Counted from the first letter of the stretch, positions 40,919-51,255 are shown. The stretch is DNA of 64,000 nucleotides from Collimonas sp. OK242 (GCF_900107095.1 NZ_FNOR01000009.1:163782-227781); one strand, 5' to 3'. Made by a program: numbers and translations. Notes: a model not told the origin generated them from the letters alone.

Positions 40919-41647
40919 ATGTCCCTACTTTGGCAAGCCCGCTTCTTTACTACGGTTAATCATCTTCGAGACTTGCCAACTTTGCAAGTCCCCGAGATCG
41001 CTTTCGCCGGCCGTTCCAACGCCGGCAAGTCGACCGCCATCAATCTTTTGTGCAATCAGAAGAAGCTGGCTTTCGCGTCTAAAACACCCGGCCGCACCCA
41101 GCATATCAACTATTTTTCCATAGGCGGCGCCCACGTCGCCCAGCATCGCAAGGACGAAACCAAGATCGACGAGATTCGCGCCTTGCTAGTCGACTTGCCC
41201 GGTTATGGCTATGCTGAAGTGTCCGGTTCGGCCAAGCTGCACTGGCAGCAGTTGCTTGGCGATTACGTGCGCCGCCGCCAACAGCTGGCGGCGCTGGTGC
41301 TGATCGTCGACTCGCGCCGCCCGTTCACTGAACTCGATGTCCAGATGGTGGAATGGTTTGCGCCTACCGGCAAGCCGATTCATTGCATCTTGAGCAAATC
41401 CGACAAGCTCAACCGCAATGACGCGACCAATGCCCTGCGTCAGGCTCGCACTTTCCTGGCGAGTTACGTTGATGAAAACAATCAGCAACTGCCGTTTACC
41501 GCGCAGCTGTTTTCAGCGCTGAACCGCAATGGGCTAGAAGAAGCCAATGATCGCATTTTGGAACTGGCGGGCCTGACAAGCGTGGCCGATGATAAGGCTG
41601 ATGCTGGCGATGCAGCGGCCTCGGGCGACGACGGAGAACAAGTTTAG
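40919..41647 (+). CDS. engB: Ribosome biogenesis GTPase EngB (YihA/YsxC)
   Basis: 242-aa essential GTPase needed for 50S subunit assembly. The G motifs are clear: GRSNAGKST (about 31-39), [10 protein letters not shown], and SKSDK in place of TKxD. The C-terminal about 25 residues are an acidic tail ([19 protein letters not shown]) beyond the usual fold, probably disordered. It diverges from the cytochrome c4 gene. Confidence 0.95.
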   Translation: MSLLWQARFFTTVNHLRDLPTLQVPEIAFAGRSNAGKSTAINLLCNQKKLAFASKTPGRTQHINYFSIGGAHVAQHRKDETKIDEIRALLVDLPGYGYAEVSGSAKLHWQQLLGDYVRRRQQLAALVLIVDSRRPFTELDVQMVEWFAPTGKPIHCILSKSDKLNRNDATNALRQARTFLASYVDENNQQLPFTAQLFSALNRNGLEEANDRILELAGLTSVADDKADAGDAAASGDDGEQV

Positions 41648-41650
41648 TAA

Positions 41651-42895
<1,245 letters not shown>

Positions 42896-42935
42896 GCAGC
42901 CGTTCCGGCAACAACAGCAGCAAATACCAAGGAAT

Positions 42936-42966
42936 GGCAAGAGCGCGTGAGAATGCGGCTCTTGCC
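42936..42966. terminator. Inverted repeat after hemB
   Basis: Nine-base arms GGCAAGAGC (42936-42944) and GCTCTTGCC (42958-42966), 41 bases after the hemB stop. No T-run follows, so this may be a Rho-type end or an mRNA-stabilising hairpin. Confidence 0.4.
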
Positions 42967-43091
42967 AGGCGCTAGGCACGCTTTGTTTCCTCGGATTACT
43001 AGACACCGCGCTCTAATCCAAATGCGGCCCGCATTGGTTACCATGCAAGCACATAACGATCGATCGCCCTCCGGGCGACAAGGAGACTGAC

Positions 43092-44348
43092 GTGCAAGAA
43101 AAGGTGATTACGCTGGCAACGCCGGTGTTCTTTTTATTGATATTCATCGAGCTGATCGTCGGCCTGCTGCGACGACGCAATACCTACCGCCTCAACGATG
43201 CCATCAATAGCATCAGTCTTGGCGTGCTGAGCCAGGTATCGGGCGTTTTCATGCAAGTGCTGCGGGTCGGCATATATGCCTGGCTGGCGAGCCATATCGG
43301 GCTGTTCAGGCTGCCGGCCGACAGCATTTGGGTCTGGCTGTCCGGCTTGCTGCTCTACGATCTCTGCTACTACTGGCTGCATCGCTGCGGCCATGAAGTC
43401 AACGTCTTGTGGGCGGCCCACGTGGTGCACCATCAAAGCGAGGACTACAACCTCTCCACCGCCCTGCGCCAGACCAGCAGCGGCCATCTCCTGGGCTGGA
43501 TTTTCTATGTGCCGCTGGCCATCCTTGGCTATCCGGTGGAAGTGTTTGCCGCGTTGGCGCTGATCGATCTGCTGTATCAGTTCTGGGTCCACACCCAGCA
43601 GATAGGCAAGTTGGGCTGGCTCGACCGGGTGCTCGTCACACCGTCGAATCATCGCGTGCACCACGGCGTCAACGACATTTACCTGGATAAGAATTACGGC
43701 GGCATCCTGATTGTGTGGGATCGCCTGTTCGGCACCTTCATCGAAGAACGCGATCAGGATCCGGTGGTCTACGGCACCCGCAGTCCGTTGCGCAGCTGGA
43801 ACCCGATCTGGGCCAATTTCGAAGTGTACAAAGTGCTCTGGCTGGATGCCTGGCGCGCGCGGAACCTCGGAGACAAATTGCGGGTCTGGCTGGCCGCGCC
43901 AGGCTGGCGGCCTGCCGACGTTGCGGCAAAATGGCCGAGCGCGCCGTTCGACATCGCCCGGCCGCTGTATCATCCGCAACTAAGTCGCGCCGCCCAGGTC
44001 TATTGCTTGTTGCAATTCATCATCCTGTTGCTGGTAACCACCCACTTCCTGGCGGCACAGGTCGCCATGCCTTGGCCGCAAGGGCTGGCTTACGCGATCT
44101 GGCTGGCGGCGGGGCTCTGGATTGTCGGCGGCCTGATGGAGATGCGGCCCCGCTACATCGCGCTGGAAGCATTACGCCTGGCGGCAAGCAGCGCCGGCGT
44201 GGTAATCGGCAAAGCCTGGTTCGGCGCGGTATCCTTATCACCGCTGATGCAGGGCGCAGTCATCAGCGTATCGCTGGTTTCGATGATCGCGCTCTGGCTT
44301 ATATTTAAACGCTTATCGACAATGCATGGACATCTTTCTCATCAGTGA
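43092..44348 (+). CDS. Sterol desaturase / fatty acid hydroxylase family membrane protein
   Basis: 418-aa membrane di-iron oxygenase-like protein. The three histidine clusters are present: HRCGHE (about 98-103), HVVHHQSE and NHRVHHGVND. Membrane helices lie before them and, in a second set, in the C-terminal third (about 305-410), which is longer than in simple family members. The layout resembles alkylglycerol monooxygenase-like proteins; the lipid substrate is not evident. The start is GTG 43092 with AAGGAG 6 bases upstream. The 3' end overlaps corA by 23 bases. Confidence 0.85.
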   Translation: MQEKVITLATPVFFLLIFIELIVGLLRRRNTYRLNDAINSISLGVLSQVSGVFMQVLRVGIYAWLASHIGLFRLPADSIWVWLSGLLLYDLCYYWLHRCGHEVNVLWAAHVVHHQSEDYNLSTALRQTSSGHLLGWIFYVPLAILGYPVEVFAALALIDLLYQFWVHTQQIGKLGWLDRVLVTPSNHRVHHGVNDIYLDKNYGGILIVWDRLFGTFIEERDQDPVVYGTRSPLRSWNPIWANFEVYKVLWLDAWRARNLGDKLRVWLAAPGWRPADVAAKWPSAPFDIARPLYHPQLSRAAQVYCLLQFIILLLVTTHFLAAQVAMPWPQGLAYAIWLAAGLWIVGGLMEMRPRYIALEALRLAASSAGVVIGKAWFGAVSLSPLMQGAVISVSLVSMIALWLIFKRLSTMHGHLSHQ

Positions 44349-45504
44349 CAACCAGGTCAGCCAAAGCAAGGAAGTACCCGACACCGTACCGGTCAAAGGC
44401 TTCCTGTGGATCGACGCCACCCACGAAGAAGTAGGCGCCGATCCGGAAGCCTGGCGCAACGCCATTGCTCTGGCCACCGGCGTCCAGATCTACGATCCGC
44501 ACATGACGGATACGCTCAATCCGAGTCACCCGTCGTATTTCGATTCGACTCAGGATTACGGCATGGTGGTGTTTCGCAAGTTGATGCTGAACGGCGCCGG
44601 TGGTGGAAACGGCAGCGGCAGTTCCCGCGCAGCTGAAAACAATGCAGCGGATAGCGCTGATACAAATACTGCGCCGCCAGCGGCTACGCCCGAAAGGGAA
44701 CCCGGCAAGCGCCGGATTCCCGCGGCATTGAGCAAGCTGGCGACACAACCGGTAACTTTCCTGATCATGGAGCATGCGCTGGTGACGGTGCATGAGCGCT
44801 ATAGCCGCACCATCGATGCAGCGCGCACTCGCCTGCTCGATCTGTGCGACAAACCGGAAAAGACGCCGCACTCGACGCGGCCCCCGACATCGCCGGAAGA
44901 TTTATTGCTGCGGCTGATCAACGCCATGGTCGACCAATATCTGGACTTGCGCCAGCCGCTGACAACGCAACTGGATCGCTGGCAGCGGGCGCTACTGGAT
45001 CCGCGCCGGCCGTTCAAGGATTGGATGGCTCTGCTGGATGCGCGGATCGAATTGCGCAAGCTGGAAAACCTGTGCGAGGAACAGCACGATGCCATGCAAG
45101 AGCTGCGCGACTATTTCGTCGACATCGACGACGGCGTCGAGCTCAGCCGCGCCAAGGATCTGCTGCTGGTGCGCATCAATGACGTGATGGAACACATCAC
45201 GCGGGTGTTGAATCACGCGCGCCGGCTGGAGTCTTCGATTGAATCGGCGGTGCAAATTCATTTTTCCGCAGTCGCTCATCGCACCAATGAAATCATGCGC
45301 ACACTTACCGTCATTACCGCGCTGTTCATGCCCTTGACGCTGATTACCGGGATTTTCGGCATGAACTTTATCGAGATGCCGCTGCTGAAAAACAATGCCG
45401 GATTCTGGCTCACGATGGCTAGCATGCTGCTGATCGTGGTCGGCATGCTGGTATTTTTCCAGCGCCGGCGTTACCTGGAAAGCCAGGCGCTGGACCGACG
45501 CTGA
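44326..45504 (+). CDS. corA: CorA-type magnesium/cobalt transporter
   Basis: 392-aa inner-membrane divalent cation channel of the 2-TM-GxN family. The C-terminus has the two membrane helices with the pore signature GMNF between them (ITGIFGMNFIEMPLL). The long cytoplasmic N-terminal domain contains a Gly/Ser/Ala-rich insertion (about residues 88-128) that is unlike CorA and probably disordered. ATG 44326 lies inside the end of the upstream desaturase gene, so translation may be coupled. Confidence 0.9.
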   Translation: MDIFLISDNQVSQSKEVPDTVPVKGFLWIDATHEEVGADPEAWRNAIALATGVQIYDPHMTDTLNPSHPSYFDSTQDYGMVVFRKLMLNGAGGGNGSGSSRAAENNAADSADTNTAPPAATPEREPGKRRIPAALSKLATQPVTFLIMEHALVTVHERYSRTIDAARTRLLDLCDKPEKTPHSTRPPTSPEDLLLRLINAMVDQYLDLRQPLTTQLDRWQRALLDPRRPFKDWMALLDARIELRKLENLCEEQHDAMQELRDYFVDIDDGVELSRAKDLLLVRINDVMEHITRVLNHARRLESSIESAVQIHFSAVAHRTNEIMRTLTVITALFMPLTLITGIFGMNFIEMPLLKNNAGFWLTMASMLLIVVGMLVFFQRRRYLESQALDRR

Positions 45505-45535
45505 ACACGGACGCCGAACATGATATGGCCGCAAT

Positions 45536-45570
45536 GAAAAAGCCCCGTCGTTATTTGACGGGGCTTTTTC
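45536..45570. terminator. Bidirectional terminator between corA and peroxiredoxin genes
   Basis: Perfect 14-bp arms GAAAAAGCCCCGTC (45536-45549) and GACGGGGCTTTTTC (45557-45570). The A-tract and T-tract flanks make it work on both strands, serving the two convergent genes. Confidence 0.85.
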
Positions 45571-45605
45571 ATGTTGATCTGCCGGCCTCACAAACCGCAA
45601 AAAAT

Positions 45606-46247
45606 TCAATCACGGTTAGGCTGCGGAGTCAGGCGCAGATAGGGGCGGATCGCCTTGTAGCCCTTGGGGAATTTCTGCTTGAGAATCTCAGGGTCCTGCA
45701 ACGACGGAACGATCACGACGTCCTCGCCATCCTTCCAGTTTCCTGGCGTGGCGACCGAATAATTGTCGGTCAGTTGCAGGGAATCGATGACGCGCAGGAT
45801 TTCGTCGAAGTTGCGGCCGGTGCTGGCCGGATAGGTGATGATCAAGCGTACTTTCCTGGATGGATCAATCACGAACAGCGAACGCACGGTCGCCGTTGCG
45901 CTGGCATTCGGATGAATCAGGTCGTACAGCTCCGACACCTTGCGATCGGCGTCGGCAATGATGGGAAAGCCGACCACGGTGTTCTGTGTTTCGTTGATAT
46001 CCTTGATCCATTCCTGATGCTTGTCGGCAGGATCCACAGACAATGCGATCACTTTGACGCCGCGCCGTTCGAATTGCGATTTCAATTTGGAAGTCAGTCC
46101 AAGCTCGGTGGTGCAGACTGGCGTGAAGTCAGCCGGATGTGAAAACAGCACCACCCACGAAGCGCCGGCCCAATCGTAAAATCTGATCTTGCCGAGTGAA
46201 GAATCCTGCTCAAAATCGGGGGCGACATCGCCAAGGCGTAAAGTCAT
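45606..46247 (-). CDS. 1-Cys peroxiredoxin (Prx6 / AhpC-TSA family)
   Basis: 213-aa cytoplasmic peroxidase reducing peroxides with a single catalytic cysteine. The active site is HPADFTPVCTTE with Cys45, and no other cysteine exists in the chain, so it is a true 1-Cys type. The C-terminal extension (PGNWKDGEDVVIVPSL) is characteristic of the Prx6 group. AAGGAG precedes the ATG. A palindrome upstream may be a regulator site. Confidence 0.94.
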   Translation of the reverse strand: MTLRLGDVAPDFEQDSSLGKIRFYDWAGASWVVLFSHPADFTPVCTTELGLTSKLKSQFERRGVKVIALSVDPADKHQEWIKDINETQNTVVGFPIIADADRKVSELYDLIHPNASATATVRSLFVIDPSRKVRLIITYPASTGRNFDEILRVIDSLQLTDNYSVATPGNWKDGEDVVIVPSLQDPEILKQKFPKGYKAIRPYLRLTPQPNRD

Positions 46248-46331
46248 TTCAGGCTCCTTTAAATTGCACGGGTTTGCAAATCACGTAGAACTAAAACTAT
46301 AGCGTTGCGGCGGCAATCGCCTAAAGAATTT

Positions 46332-46346
46332 TATCGACTATCGATA
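46332..46346. promoter_or_regulatory. Palindromic site upstream of the peroxiredoxin gene
   Basis: TATCGA-CTA-TCGATA is a perfect inverted repeat with 3-base centre, about 85-100 bases before the peroxiredoxin ATG. A TATAGT -10-like box lies between. An oxidative-stress regulator site is possible but not shown. Confidence 0.3.
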
Positions 46347-46367
46347 TAAGCCGCGGTTAGAAGCGAG

Positions 46368-48242
46368 TTATGTTTTTGCGCCCAGAACCGATAGCGATTG
46401 CAGGAATTTATCGGCTTTCTGATAGCCGATGACGCGGCCATGCGGCACTTCCTGCCCACGCCCGTCGAACAATATGATGCCGGGCGGCCCAAACAGATTG
46501 AAGCGCTTGAGCATCGCTTTGTCGTCCGCGTTGTTGGCGGTGACATCGATTTGCAGCAAGATCATTTCGCCAAAGCGCGTCTGTACGCGCGGGTCGGTGA
46601 ACGTGAATTTTTCCATTTCCTTGCATGACACACACCAGTCGGCATAAAAATCCAGCATTGCGGATTTACCATTGGCCTGGGCTAATGCCGCGTCCAGTTC
46701 CGCCACGGATCTGACCTTGACGAATTGCGTGTGCACACTTTCCCGGGCGCCGCCCAGATGTGCCAGCGGCATCCAGACATCGCGCCCGCCGGTGACTCCG
46801 CCAACCAGCTGCAGCGCGCCACATACCATGAACGCCACGCCGAATGCTTTGGCGAACCAGGCGGACGATGCTGACGATTTCCCCCACAACAGAAACGCGC
46901 CATAGCCGATACCCAAGGCAGCCCAGCCCAGCATCTGCGCCGACACCGGTATAACCGGCGCCACCATCCACAACGCAACCGCCAGCATCAATACACCGAA
47001 GAATCGTTTCACCGATTCCATCCAGGCGCCGGCACGCGGCAGCAGGGAACCGGCGGAAATCCCGACCAGCAGCAGCGGCACGCTCATGCCGACCGCCATC
47101 GCAAACAAAGCACTGCCGCCGATCACGACGTCGCGCGTCTGGCTGATATACACCAGGGCCCCTGCCAGCGGCGCAGCCACGCATGGTCCGACGATCAATG
47201 CCGAGATCGCCCCCATGACAAACACGCCGATCAGCTTGCCGGCGGATTGCTGGCCGGAAGCCTGGGTCAATTTGGTTTGGAGCGCCGCGGGCAACTGCAA
47301 CTCATAGAAGCCGAACATGGACAAGGACATCAACACCATCAGCAAAGCAAACGCTGACAATACCCAGGGATTCTGCAAGGTCGCAGCCAAGCCTTCACCA
47401 GCCAGGCCGGCCGCAATGCCTAAAGCGGTGTAGATCAATGCCATTCCCAACGCATAGGTGACGGAAAGCAGGAAGCCGCGACGGCGGCTGACCTTGGCGC
47501 CCTCGCCGACAATAATCGATGACAGGATCGGCACCATCGGCAAGACGCAGGGGGTGAACGCCAGTCCCAGCCCAAGCAACAGGAACAAGGGCATGATGAC
47601 CAGCAGTCTGCCGCCCTTCAGCGATGATTCGATGCGGCCGCTTTCAGAGTCGGCCGGAATCGACGAAACTGCATTGTCTGACGTCTGAGCGGCGACAGGC
47701 GCGTTGCTATCATTGCTGTTATTGCTACCAACCGCAGAGTTTGCTTGCGGCGTATCGATAGCTGCACCGCTGCCTTTGGCCAGTCCGATTGCACTCAACA
47801 AGCCCCCGTCGGCGCTGCCGCCGGTTGTGGACAGGCTGATGCGCGTATCCATGGGTGGATAGCACAAGCCCTTGTCGGCACAGCCCTGGCCGGTGGAAAT
47901 CAGCGTGAAATTACCATTGGCCTGAACCGGCAAGCGGATAGTGACGCTGTGGTGATAAGTTTCGACATTCTTGTTGAAGGTCTGGTCGAACTTGACGGTG
48001 CCGGCCGGAATTTGCGGTTCGCCCAAGGTAGCGCCTTCGGCCTTGAAGTGGAAACGTTCTCGGTACATGTAGTAGCCGTCGGCGATCGCATAGCTCACTT
48101 CAGCGGTCTTGGCGTCGGCCATGCGGGCAGAGAACTTGAACGCGACTTCCGGCGCCAGATAGTCGTCATCATCGGCATGCGCCAGGGAAAACACGAACAT
48201 CATGGCAAACAGCAAGAACAATTGCTTGAAAAGCTTAAACAT
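46368..48242 (-). CDS. dsbD: Thiol:disulfide interchange protein DsbD
   Basis: 624-aa inner-membrane protein that carries electrons from cytoplasmic thioredoxin to periplasmic reductants. A signal peptide (ending AHA) is followed by the N-terminal domain with redox cysteines in CADKGLCYPP (about 120-128). Eight membrane helices follow with the cysteine pair in FTPCVLPM and GPCVAAP. The C-terminal thioredoxin domain has WCVSCK (about 535-540). All three redox pairs are intact. The start overlaps the cutA end by 8 bases, the common cutA-dsbD pair. Confidence 0.96.
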   Translation of the reverse strand: MFKLFKQLFLLFAMMFVFSLAHADDDDYLAPEVAFKFSARMADAKTAEVSYAIADGYYMYRERFHFKAEGATLGEPQIPAGTVKFDQTFNKNVETYHHSVTIRLPVQANGNFTLISTGQGCADKGLCYPPMDTRISLSTTGGSADGGLLSAIGLAKGSGAAIDTPQANSAVGSNNSNDSNAPVAAQTSDNAVSSIPADSESGRIESSLKGGRLLVIMPLFLLLGLGLAFTPCVLPMVPILSSIIVGEGAKVSRRRGFLLSVTYALGMALIYTALGIAAGLAGEGLAATLQNPWVLSAFALLMVLMSLSMFGFYELQLPAALQTKLTQASGQQSAGKLIGVFVMGAISALIVGPCVAAPLAGALVYISQTRDVVIGGSALFAMAVGMSVPLLLVGISAGSLLPRAGAWMESVKRFFGVLMLAVALWMVAPVIPVSAQMLGWAALGIGYGAFLLWGKSSASSAWFAKAFGVAFMVCGALQLVGGVTGGRDVWMPLAHLGGARESVHTQFVKVRSVAELDAALAQANGKSAMLDFYADWCVSCKEMEKFTFTDPRVQTRFGEMILLQIDVTANNADDKAMLKRFNLFGPPGIILFDGRGQEVPHGRVIGYQKADKFLQSLSVLGAKT

Positions 48243-48567
48243 TCACGTCCTTTTGGGTTTCTGCAGTAATCCAGTCCAGATAGGCCGGCAAACCGGCCAC
48301 AATCGGTAAGGCAATTATTTCCGGCAGCGCGTACGGATGGAGCGCTCTGATCGCGCTTTCCAGCTCCGCGTAACGACTGCTGACGCTCTTGATCAATACA
48401 GTCACCTCGCTAGCCTGTTCCACCACACCCTGCCAGCGATACACCGCCTGCACCGCAGGCATGATATTGACACAAGCAGCCAATTTACGTTCCACCAGCT
48501 GCAGTGCCAGCGCTTGGGCACTGGCTGCGTCGGGCAAGTTGGTAAGTATGAGCAAGGCTTCTGACAT
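48235..48567 (-). CDS. cutA: Divalent-cation tolerance protein CutA
   Basis: 110-aa trimeric PII-like protein first linked to copper tolerance; its exact role is unsettled. It shows the family core LVERKLAACVNIMPAVQAVYRW and the C-terminal HPYALPEIIALPI. ATG 48567 (MSEALLILTNL) is chosen because CGGAGA lies 6 bases before it and the family starts there; the frame runs on 31 codons further without matching. It is probably co-transcribed with dsbD. Confidence 0.92.
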   Translation of the reverse strand: MSEALLILTNLPDAASAQALALQLVERKLAACVNIMPAVQAVYRWQGVVEQASEVTVLIKSVSSRYAELESAIRALHPYALPEIIALPIVAGLPAYLDWITAETQKDVNV

Positions 48568-48660
48568 AGTCGATCTCCGAGAACATTCCTTACAACGGTC
48601 GCCGCCCGTTGGCGGCAGGATGACAGGAGAACTGCGCGGAGAACGGTGTCCAGAATGCAA

Positions 48661-48686
48661 AAAAGCCAGGCTAGGCCTGGCTTTTT
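48661..48686. terminator. Terminator at the end of the ribosomal protein supercluster
   Basis: GCCAGGC-TAG-... GCCTGGC stem (48665-48671 and 48675-48681) flanked by A and T tracts, so it works in both directions. It ends the leftward rplQ transcript ahead of cutA. Confidence 0.75.
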
Positions 48687-48739
48687 ATTTTAACGCAGCT
48701 TGGCTGCTTAAGTTAGCTAACTAAGTTGGCTAACCAAGC

Positions 48740-49135
48740 TTAGTCAGCTGTCGGCACTTCAGCGCTGTCGCTGATTTCCGGACGGTCCATCAGCTCGATG
48801 TAAGCCATAGGAGCGTTATCGCCAACGCGGAAACCCATTTTCAGGATGCGCAGGTAGCCGCCGTTACGGTTAGCGTAGCGTGGGCCCAGTTCAGCAAACA
48901 GCTTCAAGACCATTTCGCGGTCGCGCAGACGGGCGAATGCCAGGCGCTTGTTTGCCAGTGTATCGGTCTTGCCCAGTGTCAGGATCGGTTCGATCACGCG
49001 ACGCAGTTCTTTCGCCTTTGGCAATGTGGTCTTGATTGCTTCGTGACGCAGCAGCGAAACAGTCATGTTGCGCAACATGGCGAGGCGGTGGGAAGAGGTA
49101 CGATTTAATTTACGAAGGCCGTGACGGTGACGCAT
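48740..49135 (-). CDS. rplQ: 50S ribosomal protein L17
   Basis: 131-aa large-subunit protein, starting [17 protein letters not shown], with [20 protein letters not shown] typical of L17. It is the last gene of the alpha operon. The C-terminal about 15 residues are acidic and beyond the conserved core. A 197-base gap separates it from rpoA. Confidence 0.97.
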   Translation of the reverse strand: MRHRHGLRKLNRTSSHRLAMLRNMTVSLLRHEAIKTTLPKAKELRRVIEPILTLGKTDTLANKRLAFARLRDREMVLKLFAELGPRYANRNGGYLRILKMGFRVGDNAPMAYIELMDRPEISDSAEVPTAD

Positions 49136-49220
49136 GGTAATTCCTTTCAGTTTTTGAGTTTACATCCAGCTCTTCGATCGACTTTGGCGTATTGCCTTGG
49201 CCGCGGGCCGGTTGAAATTA

Positions 49221-49249
49221 GATACAACAATGAGTACAACAAGGGTCAA
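49221..49249 (-). promoter_or_regulatory. Possible promoter between rpoA and rplQ
   Basis: On the minus strand TTGACC (49249-49244) is a 5/6 match to -35; 17-19 bases on lies TGTATCTA, a modest -10. It could give rplQ extra transcription. The -10 is weak. Confidence 0.3.
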
Positions 49250-49332
49250 GCGGTAAAACAAGCCCAGGAGCGAGGCCCAAGGGCGTGACCCAAGGGCGAG
49301 ATTCTATCCCACCCCGGGCCGAACAACAAATA

Positions 49333-50310
49333 TTACTTTTCCAGGCCTGCAGGCGGCCAGTTTTCCAGCTTCATGCCCAGTGTCAAACCACGGGACGCCA
49401 GAACTTCCTTGATTTCATTCAAGGACTTGCGGCCCAGGTTTGGCGTCTTCAGCAGTTCATTTTCGCTACGCTGGATCAGATCGCCGATGTAGTAAATGTT
49501 TTCTGCTTTCAGGCAGTTTGCCGAACGTACTGTCAGCTCCAGGTCGTCGACCGGACGCAACAGGATAGGATCGACTTGCGGTGCACGCGATGGCGCTTCA
49601 GCAGCAGCTTCGGTGCCTTCCAGCGCAGCGAACACGTTCAGCTGGTCAACCAGCACGCGTGCCGATTGGCGGATCGCTTCTTCCGGAGTGATCACGCCAT
49701 TGGTTTCAATGTTGATGACCAGCTTGTCCAGGTCGGTACGTTGTTCCACACGCGCCGATTCGACAGCGTAGGAAACACGGCGTACTGGCGAGAACGATGC
49801 GTCCAGAATGATACGGCCGATAGTCTTGTTGGCATCTTCCGTCAGACGACGGACGTTGCCTGGCACGTAGCCACGGCCTTTTTCAACCTTGATCTGCATG
49901 TCGAGTGCGCCGCCAGCTGTCAGGTGGGCAATCACGTGATCCGGATTAACCAGTTCGACGTCATGCGGCAGATCGATGTCGGAAGCCAGCACGGCGCCTT
50001 CGCCATCTTTTTTCAGAGTCAGCGTGACTTCGTCACGGTTATGCAGCTTGAATACGACACCCTTCAGGTTCAGAAGAATATCGACTACGTCTTCTTGCAC
50101 GCCATCGAGCGACGAATATTCGTGCACCACGCCAGCGATCGTCACTTCAGTCGGCGCGTAGCCAACCATCGACGACAGCAGCACGCGACGCAGCGCATTG
50201 CCCAGGGTGTGGCCGTAACCACGTTCAAACGGTTCCATCACGACTTTAGCGTGGCCGGCACCCAGTGCTTCTACTTCGATAATACGTGGCTTCAACAAGC
50301 TGTTTTGCAT
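49333..50310 (-). CDS. rpoA: DNA-directed RNA polymerase subunit alpha
   Basis: 325-aa subunit that nucleates RNA polymerase assembly. The N-terminal dimerisation domain has [19 protein letters not shown]. After an acidic linker (about 230-245) comes the C-terminal domain with [18 protein letters not shown], which contacts UP elements and activators. It is preceded by two strong hairpins after rpsD, so its expression may be set partly apart from the ribosomal genes. Confidence 0.98.
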   Translation of the reverse strand: MQNSLLKPRIIEVEALGAGHAKVVMEPFERGYGHTLGNALRRVLLSSMVGYAPTEVTIAGVVHEYSSLDGVQEDVVDILLNLKGVVFKLHNRDEVTLTLKKDGEGAVLASDIDLPHDVELVNPDHVIAHLTAGGALDMQIKVEKGRGYVPGNVRRLTEDANKTIGRIILDASFSPVRRVSYAVESARVEQRTDLDKLVINIETNGVITPEEAIRQSARVLVDQLNVFAALEGTEAAAEAPSRAPQVDPILLRPVDDLELTVRSANCLKAENIYYIGDLIQRSENELLKTPNLGRKSLNEIKEVLASRGLTLGMKLENWPPAGLEK

Positions 50311-50366
50311 GAAATGTCCTTTTCAATACCCTCGGCTCATTACACCGATAAGGCTGATGGCATTAA

Positions 50367-50405
50367 GGGTGCCGCCGGCAATCCAGAAGATTGCCGGCGG
50401 CACCC
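50367..50405. repeat. 16-bp perfect inverted repeat upstream of rpoA
   Basis: Arms 50367-50382 (GGGTGCCGCCGGCAAT) and 50390-50405 with loop CCAGAAG. It is very stable as RNA, has no T-run, and lies between the rpsD terminator-like hairpin and rpoA. It could be a processing or stabilising stem in the mRNA. Confidence 0.6.
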
Positions 50406-50410
50406 AGATG

Positions 50411-50437
50411 AAAAAGCCCAACCTAAAAAGGCCGGGC
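50411..50437 (-). terminator. Intrinsic terminator-like hairpin between rpsD and rpoA
   Basis: On the minus strand GCCCGGCC-TTTTTA-GGTTGGGC forms an 8-bp stem with two G-U pairs, followed by TTTTTC. It lies 16-42 bases after the rpsD stop and could attenuate read-through into rpoA. Confidence 0.55.
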
Positions 50438-50452
50438 CGGAAAAAACTAAAA

Positions 50453-51076
50453 TTAACGCGAGTACAGTTCGACGATCAGCGATTCGTTGACATCGTTAGC
50501 GATTTCGTTGCGGTCTGGCAGGGACTTGAAAGTACCTTCCATTTTCTTCGCATCAACCGAAACCCACGATGGCATGCCGCCTTGTTCTGCCAGCGACAGA
50601 GCTTCAACGATACGTACTTGCTTCTTGGCTTTTTCGCGAACGGCAACTACGTCGCCTGGCTTCACTTGATAGGAAGCGATGTTGACCACGTTACCGTTGA
50701 CGGTGAACGCCTTGTGCGAGACCAACTGACGGCCTTCAGCACGAGTCGAACCGAAACCCATACGGTATACGACGTTGTCCAGACGCGCTTCCAGCAAACG
50801 CAGCAGCGTTTCGCCGGTGTTGCCCTTGCGGCGGTCGGCTTCAGCGAAATAACGACGGAACTGACGTTCCAGAATGCCGTACATACGCTTAACTTTTTGC
50901 TTTTCGCGCAATTGGTTACCGTAGTCGGAGGTACGTGCGCCAGATGTGCGGCCATGCTGACCTGGCTTGGAATCCAGTTTGCACTTGGAATCCAGCGAGC
51001 GGCGGGCGCTCTTCAGGAACAGGTCCGTACCTTCACGGCGGGAAAGTTTTGCTTTAGGTCCGATATAACGTGCCAC
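50453..51076 (-). CDS. rpsD: 30S ribosomal protein S4
   Basis: 207-aa primary 16S rRNA binding protein and small-subunit assembly initiator. It starts at GTG 51076 ([20 protein letters not shown] follows), with AAGGAAG just before; the open frame to 51112 is not used. The S4 RNA-binding domain ([20 protein letters not shown]) is intact. In E. coli S4 represses the alpha operon; here the gene has a structured 179-base upstream gap. Confidence 0.97.
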   Translation of the reverse strand: MARYIGPKAKLSRREGTDLFLKSARRSLDSKCKLDSKPGQHGRTSGARTSDYGNQLREKQKVKRMYGILERQFRRYFAEADRRKGNTGETLLRLLEARLDNVVYRMGFGSTRAEGRQLVSHKAFTVNGNVVNIASYQVKPGDVVAVREKAKKQVRIVEALSLAEQGGMPSWVSVDAKKMEGTFKSLPDRNEIANDVNESLIVELYSR

Positions 51077-51187
51077 GATGCTTCCTTTTAAAAATATGAC
51101 GCCGAGCTGCAACCAGCAACCAGGGTTGCCGACGGCACGACGCTAGTCTGATTTGCTTTCAATCAGACGGTGGGCTTAAGAACAAAA

Positions 51188-51208
51188 CCCGCCAAGGTCA
51201 TTGGCGGG
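51188..51208 (-). terminator. Intrinsic terminator-like hairpin between rpsK and rpsD
   Basis: On the minus strand CCCGCCAA-TGACC-TTGGCGGG (arms 51208-51201 and 51195-51188) is followed by TTTTGTT. It is flanked by three further inverted repeats: 51220-51240, 51146-51168 and 51116-51129. A terminator inside the alpha operon, upstream of S4, suggests attenuation or a transcript boundary. Confidence 0.6.
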
Positions 51209-51255
51209 CAACTTGCAATCGCTACCGCAGGACGGTAGCGACAATCAGAATCGAT

